The notes: generated by a model not told the origin, from the letters alone. Positions 45,057-57,943 are shown, counted from the first letter of the stretch. The stretch is DNA of 64,000 nucleotides from Anthoceros angustus (GCA_010909165.1 MU008229.1:60512-124511); one strand, 5' to 3'. Numbers and translations are program-made.

Positions 45057-45806
45057 ATGTGATGAACTGCCGATACGCAACTGTCAACGATTGTGCCAAC
45101 AAAGTTCCCCAGACGCGAAGAATGGACCTGTGGCCAGCACCATGGTGCGGGCCTGTGCTTCAATCCGCCGTTGCCAAGGCACTTCAACTCTCTATCATGT
45201 GCTAGCACACGATTAGCACTGGCCGACGAGAACGCCAGGAGCAGCCAGCCGTGTCTGAGCAGGAGAGATCATCATATTGCAGTCGAACGTTGGCCTGTAA
45301 GATCGACAACAAGCCTGAAGCGGACACACGAACATATGACCTTCCGAAGACGAAAGCCGGCAGCGCCTGTCAAAAGAGCGTGTGAATAACTTACAACGAG
45401 TCCGAATGCCGCAGTAGGCAGGGAAGCAGTCTCCAGAGGAGAGGAGAATCGAGAGACTAGAACACTTCCCGCCATGAACGGTAAGCGTACCCGTTGATCC
45501 AAGTAACAGGCGAAACTGGCGATACGTGGACAGACGTGGCCAAACTCATGGCCTCCTCTCACTTGAGGCATAAATAGAGGAATACAGATCGTACCAAACC
45601 TAAAACAATGTGAGTAGTTTTGTAAGTATCTAGGAGCAAAATCTGGTTGCAAAATCTCAGGCACTGCAACGGTGGCATTGCAGGGCGACAGCTACACGAC
45701 AGACCTCTATCGTCCACAGTGATGGCGACCAAAAAGTTCTCGCAACTGCCGAGTCGTCTGTATTTCCAATGAACTTAGTGTGGAGCAGGGACCTTCCCAT
45801 CACCAT
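45057..45806. other. Treslin-like upstream region and MDH 3' flank
   Basis: About 750 bp between two minus-strand genes. An open frame at 45,272-45,664 (minus) has no family resemblance. It should hold the promoter and 5' leader of the Treslin-like gene; I see no clear TATA box. Confidence 0.45.
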
Positions 45807-47432
45807 CTAGACACCAGCACCAGCAGCCTGTCGGCTGGCAAAGTTAATACCCTTTTCAATGCTGCTCTGCAGCTCAGGCTTCAAGGCCTCGAGGGCCTTT
45901 TGCTCGTAGTCTGTCAGCCCTTGCAAATCGCCGGAGACGAATGCCTCAATTCCTTTCTTTCCCAGCTTCACTCGAGAAGCAAAGAAAGGAAGCTCGGTTG
46001 CCTGCATTCAGGTTGTGTGCTAGATTCAGCAACACTGTGCGGTTCACCCGCAGGAACAACGAGCTACAGGGTAAAGAAGGATGGCTTACCTCGGACTGGA
46101 CATATGTGCACTCATAGACGTCCTCATCCCCATCAAGAGCCCGGATGCATGATTCTGCGAATCTTGCAGCGGCGTATGCCTGAAGATTGAACCAGATCAC
46201 CCATCAGAGACAAGTCAAGACTTCCAAACATAGCCCTACTCAACGCTGTCTTAACCTCCCGTGAAGACCTAAACTGCAGACATGAGCAATGCCTTTACCA
46301 TGGATAGAGTTGCAGAGCCTGCCCCAGCCTTTGCCTGCAACAGAAAAGGTGAATTCTTCAGCATCTCTTGAAGGAGATAATCTTCTAGCTGGGGTTTAAC
46401 AGTGTTGCTAGTGGTCAGCATATCAAACACAAGCTCACCTCCACAACTTCTGTGCCAGCATTCTGGATCTTTACAGTCAGCTCTTCAGTCTCTTCTGGGG
46501 TGAACTCAACCCTAGGTCTGGTCTTCGATAGTAAAGGAAGAATTGTAATGCCGGCATGGCCACCAATAACCGGAACGTCAACATCTAGAAGTCTCAGGTT
46601 CTTCCTCTGTGCAACAAAAGTGTTGGCTCGAACGACATCAAGAGTTGTCACACCAAAAAGCTTTCTTGGATCATAGGTTCCCTTTGCCTTCAGAACCTCA
46701 GCAGCAATAGGGACGGTGGAGTTCACAGGATTGCTGATGATGTTAATCCATGCCTACAAACAAAGCCCAAACAACAAATTGGTCAAGAACACATGAGCAT
46801 CACCAGAACGGTGCAGTTCTCACACAACAAGGGTGACTTACATCAGGGGCATTGTCAGCTACAGCTTCCACAAGGGTCTTCACAATTCCAGCGTTGATAT
46901 TGAAAAGATCATCTCTTGTCATGCCAGGTTTTCGTGGGACTCCAGCTGGAATCACCACAAGGTCTACCCCCTTCAATGCATCACCAAGCTCGCTAGGCCC
47001 TGTGAATGCAGCAACCTGTGTCCCAGATAGTTACACAAGATCAGTAAGACCAAACTATATCCAGAAAAAGCGTAGATCAACTCCTATACAGTGCAAGCAA
47101 AAAGCTTAAGAGTATACCTGGGCCGGAGTGTTGCAGTGGCTCAGATCAGCTACCACTCCGTTCACATTGGCGATATCATACAGGTGGAGGTGAGACACAA
47201 GAGGAGACATTTTGATCAGGAGGGAAAGCGGCTGGCCAATGCCTCCAGCTGCTCCAAGAACTGCTACTTTATATGCGGCTGCCCTGGCCTGGCCCATGTT
47301 CAAGTTCTTCACCGCCTTCACCTTCCTCGTACTTTCAACAGACGCTTGCAGGGAGACGAGGGAATCACCCCCGACGTGAGAAGCCACGAAACCCGACATT
47401 GACATAGCCTTGAGACCCGAGAAGCACTGCAT
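45807..47432 (-). CDS. Plastid NAD-dependent malate dehydrogenase
   Basis: Interconverts malate and oxaloacetate with NAD(H). Six exons with clean junctions: 47,432-47,118, 47,015-46,842, 46,753-46,439, 46,334-46,299, 46,179-46,090, 46,001-45,807. The start [19 protein letters not shown] and a Ser/Val-rich leader of about 55 residues look like a transit peptide. The enzyme begins [20 protein letters not shown] (NAD-binding G-x-x-G-x-G). [20 protein letters not shown] holds substrate Arg residues. [27 protein letters not shown] and [18 protein letters not shown] (catalytic His) follow. The tail [18 protein letters not shown]-type (here [18 protein letters not shown]) is typical of the plastid rather than the peroxisomal or mitochondrial forms. 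An acceptor before 47,471 suggests an intron in the 5' leader. It is intact and single in this window. Confidence 0.92.
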
Positions 47433-48726
47433 CGCAGGCTTCCTTGAAGACTTCAAACATACCACGGACCTGTAAAACACACTGAAACGATCAGACAAGG
47501 CTAGCAGTCATATCAAACATCTGTCAGATCCAAGCCCTAAGAAAGACAACATGGAATCAAACCGCACACCACCCCACACAAAAAGTAAAGGCGGCAGTAC
47601 AGCTGCCTCTGCTAAACCTAAGCCGCCGAATTACACCAAAATCTCACCAACCTCCACCCGCCTAGCTCAACGACCACTTCTGTCACCTTCATCCACCACT
47701 ACCGTCTCCAAGACGTCACATTGCTCAAAACCAAACCCTGATCCACGGTATCCACACACAGTTCCGAACAAATGGGAACACTGCTCACTCACGACCAAAC
47801 ATTCCAGCTCAAGAACGCAGCTCCCGAGGGCGCAGTACACCAACATGCACCCTGAAGCTCATCTCGCTTGTGCAAAACAAACAATTTGATACAGCAATCC
47901 GCTTCCCAAATTCCACAAACCTCAAATGCAATCAAAACAAAGCATAAAAAGCTTGGCACAACACAACCTCCGAGATCTGGAACCACAACCAGCAAATGTC
48001 ACAATTCGCATTCCATGCAGACAAGATCGGGCAGCTTAGCTCTTCCCCTCTGCCCTCCACCTCTCCCTCTCAACCATGCTCCTACCTGATGCCAACCGAG
48101 TGCGCCCTGCTGCAGTCCGTGTGGCTTGCCAGCCCGGCAGCTGCTCCCTGAGTCGACATGCTCACGGCCACAGCCATCGCTGGATCGCTCGCTGGCACAC
48201 GACACGCTTCCGCAGGCACAGCCTCAGGCTCCTTCAAGCTCTCCCTGTGCAAACGTAAACAAGCTCGCGGGTGCGGGATCGTGGCGATGCTCAGGAAGAT
48301 GCTCGACTTTCAGCCTGAGAGAGCGGAGCCTGTGTCCGAGAGGGAAGCGGGCGGTAAAATCATCGCCCGGCTCGATAATACCTGATTGACTCAGGACTGT
48401 GCATGGAATTTCCGGCAGTATTCTGCATTGGTAAACTTGCCGTGGCGGTTGGGAGATTGCAACCTGAACAGGAAATAGGCGGTTCGAAGCTGACACCAGA
48501 CCCAAAAAGGCATTCTCGGAATCGAGGACAGTTGGAGCATCTTTGGCGGGCCTAGCTAGGGCTTGCTGACGTCGCCGGTGGAACGTTGGAACCGAAGTAC
48601 TTGCTGCAAGTATGCTTATTTGCACCATAGTTTGCAGTGCTGTGACCAGGTCTGGAATTATGTGCAAACAGTCTCATTTTTCCATCAATGCCGTGTTCAG
48701 CTTCTCCAGTCCTTTGCCTGGACAAC
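47433..48726. other. Upstream region of the MDH gene
   Basis: This holds the 5' leader (with a likely leader intron ending at about 47,471) and promoter of the MDH gene. Bases 47,540-47,900 are A+C-rich. Frames at 48,224-48,667 (minus) and 48,126-48,389 (plus) show no family resemblance. Past about 48,600 it is the 3' flank of the broken PPR gene. Confidence 0.45.
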
Positions 48727-50158
48727 AGCAAAACTCGCCCGTCAGCAAGTTCAGGCAGATGCCGACAGGGCTCAGACTGCAGGTGAGCTCAGTTCGGAGG
48801 ATCACCTGCTTTTTTCGTTGATTGTGTGATGCAACAACACGATGCAGGTTCTGAGAGCTGGAATGGAAGGCTGCACAACATGCTGCACATGAGACAGTTC
48901 ACCTTGCAGTTTTGAATCAGTTATGGGAAGAAAGGACAGCATTTCACTGACCTTCAGTCCATGGGCCAAGGAACACCAAATTCCGGACCATTTATTTTCT
49001 AACCTAGGCAATAAAACAAAAGAACTCCATAGGCCAAGGACATTTTACTATGAATATCCCCAACTTCCGTCAATCGACTTATTTTCACACCACTCTCGAA
49101 AAAACAAAAATTCACTTGAGGCACATTTTAACGGGGTTTCGAGACTAGATCGTTCTGATTGCTCCTCTCCACCTCAGGTCCCTTTGGTTGTCCCTCGGAT
49201 GGGATTTTCCCATTGGTTTTCACCTCAATAAAAACCTCTATAATTCATTGTATGAGCACATGTTCGTGGACGAAGACAACCCCTCAATCCAATGGATGCC
49301 TCGGCTGTCCATTCATGCGCATAATAAAGAAAATTTTGATTTCAATCGATTGGCCATTCTCTATCCATATGTATCCTTGAACTTAAATTTTGCTCTTTGA
49401 ATATTTCTTGTCTAGGATCATATTGGCTGCATAATTTCTAATGAACCTCGTGGGGCGACCTTGTGGTTGGATCATTATCGCGATAGGGCACCACCCATCG
49501 CGAATCTTGGCCCTTTGGCTTGCTTATGAAGCCCTTGGTATCCGATGTCAAGCGTCGACTTTTGTTATTTACTGCCAAGAAAGGATGTTTTAAAATCCTA
49601 TGGCGCTATCTTATATCGACCTTTGTTGTTTTGCACTCGCAAGAAGGGTTGTTGTGAAGACCTTTGGAGCCGCTTGATATCCTATCTTTGTTATCTTGCA
49701 CACAAGGAGGGCCATTGTTGTAAAGCCTTATGTGGCTTGCTAATGAGTTATCTTCGTTGATGTAAGGCCCTTTGGGATCTTCTAATTGAGTGGAATGTGA
49801 ATACTCAATTTATAAATATAGGTCTTGGCTTGAAGGAAGATTATGTGTTTTATGGATATTATATATGTTGAAATAATTGAGGCATGTAGTTCATATTTAT
49901 GTTTCATTTTGTTAAAGGCAACAGCAAAACTCGCCCGTCAGCAAGTTCAGGCAGATGCCGACAGGGCTCAGACTGCAGGTGAGCTCAGTTCGGAGGATCA
50001 CCTGCTTTTTTCGTTGATTGTGTGATGCAACAACACGATGCAGGTTCTGAGAGCTGGAATGGAAGGCTGCACAACATGCTGCACATGAGACAGTTCACCT
50101 TGCAGTTTTGAATCAGTTATGGGAAGAAAGGACAGCATTTCACTGACCTTCAGTCCAT
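48727..50158. repeat. 230-bp direct repeats flanking an inserted 1-kb repeat fragment
   Basis: Bases 48,727-48,962 (caacagcaaaactcgcccg to cttcagtccatg) recur at 49,921-50,159 almost unchanged. Between them lies a copy of 26,461-27,455 (LTR end, LINE 3' end, minisatellite). At the left join the shared word is cagtccatg; at the right join it is ggcaacagcaaaa. Both words occur in each partner, so both breakpoints sit in short homology. Confidence 0.85.
48955..49925. repeat. Inserted copy of 26,461-27,455
   Basis: It contains the last 210 bp of the gypsy LTR (to gactagatcgtt at about 49,154), the LINE 3' end, the F-box-flank-like piece (49,285-49,355) and the 63-bp minisatellite (to 49,760) with several small losses against 26,461-27,455. 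No complete gene is present. Confidence 0.8.
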
Positions 50159-50264
50159 GCTGACATTCGACATCCAGGGTTCCTGCTGGTCACAGTTCAA
50201 GGTTGTTGAGCTCGATTAGAGTTGCTGGTTCAAGTGCTGCGTAGCAGCGACCTTTCTCAGGAGA

Positions 50265-50612
50265 CTACCAGTAGTCTCCACAGGAGCACTTCCCGTCCTT
50301 GAAGTGGTGGAAACGGTTTTCATCTCTTGCAATAATTTGCCGTTTGACAGCCTTTGAGATGTACTTGGTGGCAGTATTATGACAGTCCTCACACACACGT
50401 AGGTTCTTCATGATGCGGAGTGTTGTTCCTGGAGGGGTGTTGATGAGCCCGAAAGCAATGGCCAGCTTCTCGCTGTGGTGACAGATGGACTGCTCCTTCT
50501 GCTCTTCCTCTGTGTCATGCAGCACTAGGCTTGTGTTAGGGACATATCCTGCTGACTTGATGTTTATAATGAGACTGTCCAGTCTTGCATAGATTTCTTT
50601 GGTTTGTGGGTG
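50265..50612 (-). pseudogene. DYW-class PPR protein, C-terminal fragment
   Basis: The minus strand encodes about 115 residues ending at a TAG (50,265-50,267). It starts [15 protein letters not shown] and runs through [48 protein letters not shown] and [15 protein letters not shown]. This is a complete and well-kept DYW cytidine-deaminase-like end (zinc ligands H-S-E and C-x-x-C-H), the editing domain of plant organelle RNA-editing PPR proteins. The PPR repeats are missing: at 50,612 the sequence switches to the repeat block shared with 27,645. The fragment therefore has no start of its own. The domain still shows no stops or shifts, so truncation looks recent. Confidence 0.85.
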
Positions 50613-50629
50613 TTGTCTAAAACAAGTAC

Positions 50630-51422
50630 TTCAATTTCTTATCAGAAGTGTCTTTCATATATGTGAGAGTTGTAAACAAATACTTCAATTTCTTGTTGTT
50701 TTCCTTGAAGTAGTATGTGTCCTTGAGAATGACTAATATATTGCTAGGTTGTGACAATAGAGGATATAGTTGGTGTACATATTCAAAGTAAGTACACCAT
50801 GTTAGATGGTATAGAACTAGTATGTTTCATAGATTATTTTCATATCATGGCACGTATGATTTATCACTAGATTCCAACTTTCTAGTGTGGGATATTCATG
50901 TTATTTAGATGTTGAAGTAGCAACTTATTGTGGTTTTTTTCTTACTTTTTCTTTGTTCTTTAATTTTTTGGCCATATGAAACGTTGTTTTTAGCGTGACC
51001 TTGGACATATGAAGCATTGTTATATTGATTATTACCATGCATTATTTTCATGTTGGAAGAGTTAAACTAATTATGTTTTGCGTATTTCATGTATTGATTG
51101 TGCAAGGTTCCAATTAGGCGTGCATTTGTAGAGTAAGAGTTGTACCTCCTATTTTTTGCGTATTTGATGTAGTGTACAAGTTATACTCATTAATTATTTT
51201 TTGCATATTTGATGTAGTGCTTATGCAGGGTTCCAATTGAAGGGTGTACAGTTGGTCAATATTATTCGAATTCTTATTTTATCATCTGTGTGTTGGTAAG
51301 ACATTAAATTTTGTCATTAGATGCTATCCAATTCAAAGATAAGTATGCCATGTTGTAGAGGCGTTTATGGTTGCTAATATGCTATCTGGAATGTTGTGTG
51401 AAATAGGTGTAAGGCCATACAC
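50630..51422. other. A+T-rich spacer of copy B
   Basis: Same content as 27,660-28,459 with small losses; no gene recognised. Confidence 0.6.
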
Positions 51423-51883
51423 ATGGAGATTAAAGTGGATTCAAAATCTAGCAAACCTTCAATCATAATGGAGATAAGAGTAACTTCTGGAATTTCAAAG
51501 ACTGCTATTGCGAGAAGAGTAAGTTCGTCGAAGGAGCATTTGGTCTTGTCTGAAGATGCAATTATCCTAATTACTGCATTGGGCGATTCTATTCACATCG
51601 GATTACTAGTGGCAAGTCTTATAATAGGAGATGCCAAGCTCTTAATTTGTAAGTGTCGGTTTGAAAAGGTCACCTTGGTTAACCATGAGGGTGAAAGTTG
51701 TGCGATAATGAAACTCACATGCTTAATTTTTGGAGCGATATCGAGTTGCGGCGATTATGTCCTATTGTGGACCATGCGCCTCCTTTGGTCCCAAAGGATG
51801 AGCTCTGGGAAGAGGTAGATGAACATGAGAGACAATGCTATCCGTTATTGTTTGATGATGATTTCTTTAAGAGCTTCATCTAG
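51423..51883 (+). pseudogene. Alba-like small protein, copy B, frameshifted
   Basis: It begins as in copy A (MEIKVDSKSSKPSIIMEIRV) but then reads TSGISKTAIARRVSSSKEH and EDAIILITALGDSIHIG, a better Alba-like pattern than copy A. One T is missing at about 51,730 (aatttttgg against aattttttgg), which shifts the frame; the acidic tail DELWEEVDEHERQCYPLLFD is present in another frame. Which version is original is not decidable from two copies. Confidence 0.4.
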
Positions 51884-52463
51884 ATATTAGTAGATTTTAT
51901 GAAGGTTATGAAGGAAATTTATTAGGATGGGTCCATGATCTCTTGGTCTAAGATGAGGTATCCTTTAGATTATATTCTTACTGACAAGGATATATTACAT
52001 ATCCATAATTGTTAGTAAGCTCATGTTGGGCTCTCTAGAATGAGGTGTTTTTTTTTTAAAGCCCAACAATTCCACATAGCCCACTCGGGGTTGTGTGGAG
52101 TTGGATGTGGTCCAACTCTTCTTGGCCCCGTGGACTATCTTGAATTTGAGTTTTGCCTCACCCTTACTATTGGACTCTTTAGAATGGGATGTTCACCGTA
52201 TTTCCTCTTAGCCCATATTGGAATGGGACGCTTGTCTCAAGTATTAAGCTTGTTGAATGAAGTGACCGCCCTATTCTTGTAAAATAAAAATCCTCTTCTT
52301 GTCGTAGGGCGCTTTGAATAGGGTGCTCATCCCAAGTTCCAACTGCACTTGGCCCTTAGTTGGCTCGCTTCAACAGGGTGCTTGAGCCAGGATTTAGAGC
52401 TTTTAAGGCCTCGTGTCGGCTCTATGTCGTATGGCCCCTAATGGGCCCTTGATATAAGAGTCC
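51884..52463. other. Spacer of copy B before the LINE remnant
   Basis: Matches 28,922-29,500; no gene recognised. Confidence 0.5.
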
Positions 52464-53375
52464 ATGTATGGTACAAGATGGTCGAACTTTTCCAAATTAC
52501 ATTTCGAAGTCAACACCAGCAACACGGATGCCATGCCACATGTAAGATCACGACGCTATGAATGGATAGCTTACAAGTTCCAACCATGTCCTATTGAACT
52601 AATCGCACCAGCTTTTTTTTCTATTGCGATGAGGTTCCACCTGGGTTTGGTCCTGCCTCTGGCTTGTTCTCTCCCTGTTGTGGGGTCCCATTCGACGACT
52701 CGGGGTCCCACCTAGCTCACCCTCCAATTGGAGGGCAACGATCAATGCCGAGCCGTTTGCGATGTCATGTTCTTGATGGCCAAGGAGAGGCTTATTTTTC
52801 ATACAGTAGTGTCCATATACCTGCGCAATGAGGTGTTGGTCGTAGGCGGATCTATTTCTAATTGGGGATCAAATCTGTTGCGAGATGTCGTAAATTGACT
52901 GGAACTCCATTTGTGAGCATGTCATTATCGACCCTCCAGGGCTATGTGGCGGAGGATGCACGATCGCCAGGTACACACCTTGCGGGATGGCCACGCCTTC
53001 ATCCCTCGCCATTGAGACTTACGGAACTATGGGCAAGGATTTTTTTTGGCTCATTAAGGATTGTGCTAAAGCCTACCACAGTCGTCGGAACGGGCTGGGT
53101 CTCCCTCTTTCCTCGGTGGTGGCTTTCTTCCGACAGCGGGTATCCATCGCCTTGTAGAGGACGCTGGTCAACACTATTTACAAGATGGCAATGAGCATAG
53201 GAAACATGACATCATCGGCACCAATTATAGGTAGGCCTTTCCTCATATCAGGTAGCTTCGGGGTTGGCATTAGTGGGGCTAGCCCCTAACTCTTGGCCGT
53301 TTAGTGGGTTGTCCCATCGGTTCGAGGTAGAATGGTTTTCTCAATCTCTTGTTTTTAATAAAGTCTCTATTGTGT
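52464..53375 (+). mobile_element. LINE-like reverse transcriptase remnant, copy B
   Basis: Same blocks as 29,556-30,415 (AMRFHLGLVLPLACSLP, the A-I-E-T-Y-G tail and the ggttgtcccatcgg 3' end). Small gains and losses put the tail blocks in other frames. It precedes copy B of the branching enzyme gene. Confidence 0.55.
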
Positions 53376-53651
53376 CCTAGTTGAACTTGCATGTAGGTGT
53401 GGAAGGAGGAATTTCGTTTTTGGAGAAACGAAAGGTATAATTTATCTGGAATTGTGGTGGGTGTATTGGTTACAGGCGCAGGTGTCGCCAGGGCCCCGGC
53501 GCTTCATGGCGCGGTGAAGAAGGTTGCCTTGGCAGCTGGTTCCAGGGCCGAGAATCCAGTACACCCGGCATCATCAGTGTGGCGCATTTGCCGTGGAGCA
53601 GGCGTCTCCCGGCATCACGGGCCACGGGCCACGCGCCACGGCTCCATCAAC

Positions 53652-56600
53652 CATGCCGGCCTCCGCCCCGCTCTCTCCTGGCTGCCCTGCCTGCCGGTTG
53701 CTCTCCTTTCCTCCCTTCCCCCGTCCTGCCCTGCCCGTTCCCGCCGTGCTTGCTTCCCGATGCAGCCTTCTCGTCCCAACTGCTGTTCCCGTTTCGGGAC
53801 GTCATGCAACCACACCGGTGTTTGCCTGAGCACTTCTTGCCTCTTGCGAATTTGAGTGCTGTTGCATGATTCTGCTGTAGGCACTGTGTGGTTCGTGGAG
53901 AGTGGCGAGGCTCTCGGTCGAGGAATTCGTGAGCTGACGTGGCTGGGTCGGAATTGGCTGAGTGTGCACGGTGGTTTGTAAGTTCCTGCTCTGGTGGTGT
54001 GCGGCTTGGTGTGAGCTGGGGCCTATGTCGGAGGAATTGAGCTGGGATGGGAATGTGGAATCGAAAGTGGAATTGTAGTTGGAATTGCGTCCTTTTCTGG
54101 GATGGTGAGGGTTTTGGCTTCGGTTGCCACGTTTTTGCAGGAGTGGTAGCTGAGAGCGGGTTGCATGCACTGTCTAGTGCCAGCAGTGGCAAGGTGGAGG
54201 TGTCAGCATTGGTACAGGTTTGAGTAGAGAGTTTGGTACTGATTGGGGACTGGTTTAACGTTGGTGCTCAGGCTTTGGGTTTGCAGGATCCTGTCTTAGC
54301 TGGAAGCACTCCGGAGTGCCAACAGGTTGCTCTCAGAAGCTGGAGAGTAGATTGTCCGCTTCAGCGTTGCGGTCTGTGCAACTCAATGAGGTCTGCTGGC
54401 AAGGTATGCCGCCCCTGTTGCATTTGGGGAGGTCATCGTTGTGGAGCAAAGTTCATCTACGCGCAGCTTGTCATGGAGTCTTTGGGAGGAGGGCCTGGGA
54501 GAGTTGTTCGTCTGCTTATTGTATGCATCTCCGTCTGGGAGAGTAGTCCGTCTGCTTACTCTTTGCATGGCCTTGCAGTCTATTCTAAACATCAAAAGGA
54601 AGGGCTCACGGGTTTCTATAAATTCATCAACCGTAAAGACTGATGGCAACCTAAATCTGGACACCCTGGAGCAAATACCAGACAAACTAGGCGTGCTACA
54701 GGTGGATCCTGGCCTTGTCCCTTATCGTGACCATCTGAAGTACAGGTATCAAAGTACCTGCAGCTGAAGGGTAACATTCAGAAGTATGAGGAGGTCTGGA
54801 CACGTTTTCCAAAGGTTCGTTCTCCGACTCTGTGCATTATTTGTCCGTTGCTTGCTGTGAAGAAGGGATAATCATAAGTCACTTGTCTTATGATCTTCTT
54901 ATGAAATTTGATTGAAAACTATTTCATTGAGGCAGGGGTAGAAGTTTGGTTTCGTAAGAAGGTGACTCAATCATATACCGAGAGTGGGCTCCTGCAGCGC
55001 AGTGAGTCATCCCCTCAGGGCAGCACATAGCGGAGTTAGAGAGTGGCTTCAGCTTGAACATTGGTCTGTGCTGGGGCTGCCAGGTTGTGGCTTCAGCTTG
55101 AATTTTTTCTTTGGGATGTTAACTAGATTGTGTGTGTGGTGTCCAGGGCTGCTCAGCTGATAGGTGACTTTAATGGTTGGAACGGATCAGAGCATCACTT
55201 AGGTAAAACCAATTTGGTGTCTGGACAATCAAGCTAACTGACAAAGATGGAAAGGCCGCTATCCCACATGGATCTAGGATCAAGGTGCGACTCCAGAAAG
55301 GGATGGGACCTGGATTGATCAATTCCTGCCTGGATCAAGTGGGCTACTGTTGAGCCTGGAAGAATGGGTGCAGCCTATGACGGTATCTATTGGGACCCAC
55401 CAGCTTCTAAAAGGTTGCTCTATTACATCTGGCAGTGTTCACCTCTGTTTGAAAGCTGTGCAGCTCTTGTCCAGGGTTGGTTGATGCAGTGCAATGCGTG
55501 ACCAGGCTGAATGATGAAGTGATGATCAGTGCTAACAATCTATCTCCCTTGTGACATTCTGAACAGGTTCCAATTCAAGCACCCGAGGCCCCAAAACCTG
55601 CGGCACCACGGATATATGAGGCTCATGTTGGAATGAGTTCCAAGGAGCCACGCATAATATCGTGAATTTGCCGACAATGTCCTTCCTCGAATAAAGGCCA
55701 ATAATTACAATACCGTGCAACTAATGGCAGTGATGGAGCATGCCTATTATGGATCCTTCGGCTATCATGTGACCAACTTTTTGCTGTGAGCAGCCGGTCA
55801 GGCACTCCTGACGAGCTTAAGTATCTGATTGACAAAGCTCACTCATTGGGTTTACGGGTTCTCATGGACGTCGTCCATAGCCATGCAAGCAGCAATGTAG
55901 TTGATGGTCTAAATGGATATGATCTGGGGCAGGGAGCCCAGGATTCCTACTTTTATACTGGCCAAAGAGGCTATCACTCACTATGGGACAGCCGCTTGTT
56001 CAACTATGGAAACTGGGAAGTGCAAAGGTTCTTGCTTTCAAACTTACGCTGGTGGTTCGAGGAATATAAGTTTGATGGGTTTAGATTCGACGGAGTCACA
56101 TCCATGCTATACCACCACCATGGGTTGAATATGGCTTTTTCAGGAAGTTACAATGAATATTTCAGTGAGGCAACAGATGTTGATGCAGTAGTCTACCTGA
56201 TGCTTGCCAACGATCTCATTCACAGTGTTTATCCAGATGCAACTATGATTGCAGAGGATGTGTCTGGAATGCCGACCTTGTGTAGACCTGTTCAAGAAGG
56301 TGGTGTTGGTTTTGACCTCAGATTGGCCATGGCTATCCCAGACAAGTGGATACAATATCTGAAAGACAGGAAGGACGAAGAATGGTCAGTCGGGATATTG
56401 TTCAAACGTTGGTGAACAGGAGATACACAGAGAAGTGTGTTGCCTATGCTGAGAGTCATGATCAAGTACGTCCTGCTCCATCTATACTGTTTGTGCATCA
56501 CCACTGCACCTAAAACTCAAGACAAAATTGCATGTGCGTGTGCAGTCAATGGTGGGGGACAAGGCTTTTGCGTTTTGCTTATGGATAGGAGATGTATGAC

Positions 56601-57943
56601 AACATGTCAGATTTGAAACCAGCATCCCCAATTGTTGATCGGGGTATTGCACTCCACAAGGTGAATATGCCAGGCATTAATGTGCTTGATATCAGTGCTG
56701 AGCTGCAGTTTCTCCCCAACAGATCTGCCAGCAGCTACACTGTCACTCATCTCTGTCGCGATTGCAGATGATTCACTTTGTGACCATGGCACTTGGAGGA
56801 GAAGGATATCTCAACTTCATGGGTAATGAGGTAAGGTGTTTCAATGTGCAAGATCTGTGCTTTTCTTTGAGGTCTGCCTTTGAATATGTTGTTGGGTTGT
56901 GTTGCCAGTCTTATCCTCGATCCACCTAGCTCTTGGGCAGTCACATCTCTATCTGGATTATGCAGTTTGGCCATCCAGAGTGGATAGATTTTCCGAGAGA
57001 AGGCAACGGCTGGAGCTATGACAAGTGCCGTAGGCAGTGGAGTTTGGTTGACATTGATCACCTTCGGTACAAGGTATTACTTATGTTTTGTTTCTACTGG
57101 AGAAGCACACTGGACATCGTAGGTGGCATGGCTATCAATGCTTCTTTCTGGACGTGGATGCAGTACATGAACAATTTTGACAAAGCTATGAATGCACTCG
57201 ACGAAAGATTCCATTTTCTTTCCTCTTCCAAGCAGATCGTATCGTCAGCAAATGAATGGGAGAAGGTTGTGGTGCCAACCCCTGTAGTTGTGTCAGTTGG
57301 TTGCAACGGTTAGCTGTCAAGACGCAATGAAAGAAGCTGATCCCAGTTTCATGTTCCTCATAACTTGTCTTATTATGCGATCCAGGTCATCGTTTTCGAG
57401 AGAGAGACCTGGTGTTCGTCTTCAATTTTCACCCAGTGAACACCTATGCTGGGTAGGTGCTTTGTCCAGCTCAATTCACCGACATCTATTCGAGGCAAGA
57501 GTGAAGAAGCTTAACATAAGTCCTGCCCTGACAGGTACAAAGTAGGTTGCGATCTGCCGGGGAAGTATCGAATAGCATTAGACAGCGATGCCAGAGAGTT
57601 TGGTGGTCACGGTCGCGTAAGTATCATAACCTTCGTTCTGCCGTCCTCCAATACGAGGTTCAGTTCGGGTGCTAACACAGTGTCTTCTGTGAGCAGCTGG
57701 ATCCGACGGTGGATCATTTCACCTCTCCTGAAGGGGAACCTGGGAAGCCAGAAACGAATTTCAACAATAGGCCAAGCTCATTTCAAGTGCTCTCTCCATC
57801 TAGAACTTGTCAGGTGTGCACACGGAGCGCAGCTCTGGACTGAAGTTCCCCAACTTCCCGCCAGCCCCAGTTCTCACGATGTTACACATTTTGGTCGGTT
57901 GTTGCAGGTATATTACAAGGTACCCGAGCCTCCTGCTCGCTGA
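53652..57943 (+). pseudogene. Starch branching enzyme I, copy B, many frameshifts
   Basis: The same gene structure as copy A, without the tandem duplication, ending [10 protein letters not shown] and stop at 57,941-57,943. Single bases are missing in most 5' exons: the transit exon (gccccg for gcccccg), exon 2 (atcaaagt for atcaaaagt; gaggagg for gagggagg), exon 4 of copy A numbering (ggtaaaacc, gaaaggga), and the long catalytic exon (aggccccaa, actttttgc, gtcgggat). From 55,786 to 56,393 the catalytic core is still open and has [16 protein letters not shown] and EDVSGMP. As written it cannot give a full enzyme. If the losses are consensus errors, it would be a normal second gene or a false duplicate. 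Confidence 0.75.

Noticed and set aside
47551-47889. 112-codon plus-strand frame rich in Pro, Thr and Ser
   Set aside because: Low-complexity A+C-rich leader region upstream of the MDH gene; no start context or domain.
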